DNA of 6,024 nt from Burkholderiaceae bacterium. GTDB taxonomy: Bacteria; Pseudomonadota; Gammaproteobacteria; Burkholderiales; Burkholderiaceae. Shown piece by piece: positions 5,626 through 6,024 of this stretch. The DNA lies in contig JALREG010000218.1 in assembly GCA_023253905.1 (NCBI GenBank), positions 1 to 6,024 of the forward strand. Direction: 5' to 3'. A program made the translations under genes and the position numbers. The notes under the pieces were generated by a model. That model was not told where the DNA came from. It did no database searches and saw nothing but the letters and a program-made list of their open reading frames with translations. Position 1 is the stretch's first letter. Each line of letters opens with the position of its first letter.

Positions 5626-6024
5626 CTACTTGAGCATCTCGGGGGAGATCAGCCCCGGCAGGAAGAGTGATACCTGCGGCCAGATGATCACCATCAGCAG
5701 CACGCCGAGCATGGGCAGCAGCATGATCATCACGTCTTTCAGCACATCGCGCATGCGCACGTTCACGATGGCGCATGAAATCATGAGGCAGAGCCCGTAA
5801 GGCGGTGTGACGAGGCCAAACGCGAGCGAGACAATGCCGATCATGGCGAAATGCACCGGATCCATGCCCACGGACTTGGCAAGCGGCTGCAGGATCGCGC
5901 CCACGATGATGATCGCGGGTATGGCGTCAAGAAAACAGCCCACCACCAGGAACACAAGCGCGACGAAGAGCCCTGCGCCGATCGGCCCCATGCCCCAGCT
6001 GAGAATATTGGCGAGGAGCGACTG
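5626..6024 (-). CDS. dctM: TRAP transporter large permease subunit (DctM family), C-terminal 132 residues
   Basis: C-terminal part of the large membrane subunit of a tripartite ATP-independent periplasmic transporter, which imports organic acids using an ion gradient and a periplasmic binding protein. Reading is open to the right edge, so roughly 300 residues of the usual 425 or so are missing. Visible family landmarks are GCFLDAIPAIIIVGAILQPL (29-48), AKSVGMDPVHFAMIGIVSLA (49-68) and the highly conserved GLVTPPYGLCLMISCAI (70-86), followed by one or two hydrophobic segments ending in LPGLISPEMLK. These correspond to DM-x-P, GxDPxHFG and TPPxG of DctM/SiaT proteins. An in-frame ATG at 5991 is internal, not the start. 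The small permease and binding-protein genes are not in view and may lie further right. The gene converges on livF with 9 bases between stops, so it belongs to a separate transcription unit. Confidence 0.93.
   Translation of the reverse strand, partial: QSLLANILSWGMGPIGAGLFVALVFLVVGCFLDAIPAIIIVGAILQPLAKSVGMDPVHFAMIGIVSLAFGLVTPPYGLCLMISCAIVNVRMRDVLKDVMIMLLPMLGVLLMVIIWPQVSLFLPGLISPEMLK

Noticed and set aside
1..6024. Mobile element, CRISPR array, tRNA/rRNA or a new defence-type system
   Set aside because: No transposase-like frame, no regularly spaced repeats and no tRNA-like segment were seen; every gene belongs to a familiar transport or catabolic family.

Overview
The window is GC-rich, densely packed bacterial DNA. 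It holds a branched-chain-amino-acid-type (Liv/HAAT family) ABC importer linked to an acyl-CoA dehydrogenase, with the end of a TRAP-transporter permease at the right edge. Large sets of LivK-type uptake genes, acyl-CoA dehydrogenases and TRAP genes together suggest a Gram-negative proteobacterium, most likely a betaproteobacterium of the Burkholderiales kind. That placement rests on gene style and composition only, since the window has no taxonomic marker.

Layout: on the minus strand, reading right to left from 3429 to 1, lie livH (permease), livM (permease), livG (ATPase) and an acyl-CoA dehydrogenase that runs off the left edge. These four genes overlap by 4, 4 and 1 bases, so they almost certainly form one translationally coupled operon. 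A 208-base gap (3430-3637) separates them from the plus-strand pair livK (periplasmic binding protein, GTG start, strong ribosome binding site, good sigma-70-like promoter) and livF (second ATPase). The five components of one complete importer are therefore split over two divergent units: H-M-G with the enzyme, and K-F. From the right edge, a TRAP large-permease (DctM) gene runs toward livF and stops 9 bases from it.

How they fit together: LivK should bind the solute in the periplasm, LivH and LivM form the membrane channel, and LivG and LivF power uptake. The coupled acyl-CoA dehydrogenase implies that the substrate, or its CoA thioester, enters a beta-oxidation-like pathway. The solute cannot be named from sequence; a branched or short-chain acid or an aromatic-derived acid is as plausible as leucine/isoleucine/valine.

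The most notable non-coding signal is a perfect 12-bp inverted repeat with a 4-base loop between livK and livF. Its right arm contains the whole livF start codon, and its left arm begins one base after the livK stop codon. It looks like a device that ties livF translation to livK translation and/or protects the livK mRNA end. I see no wholly new system: the protein families are all well known, and the interest lies in gene arrangement and control.
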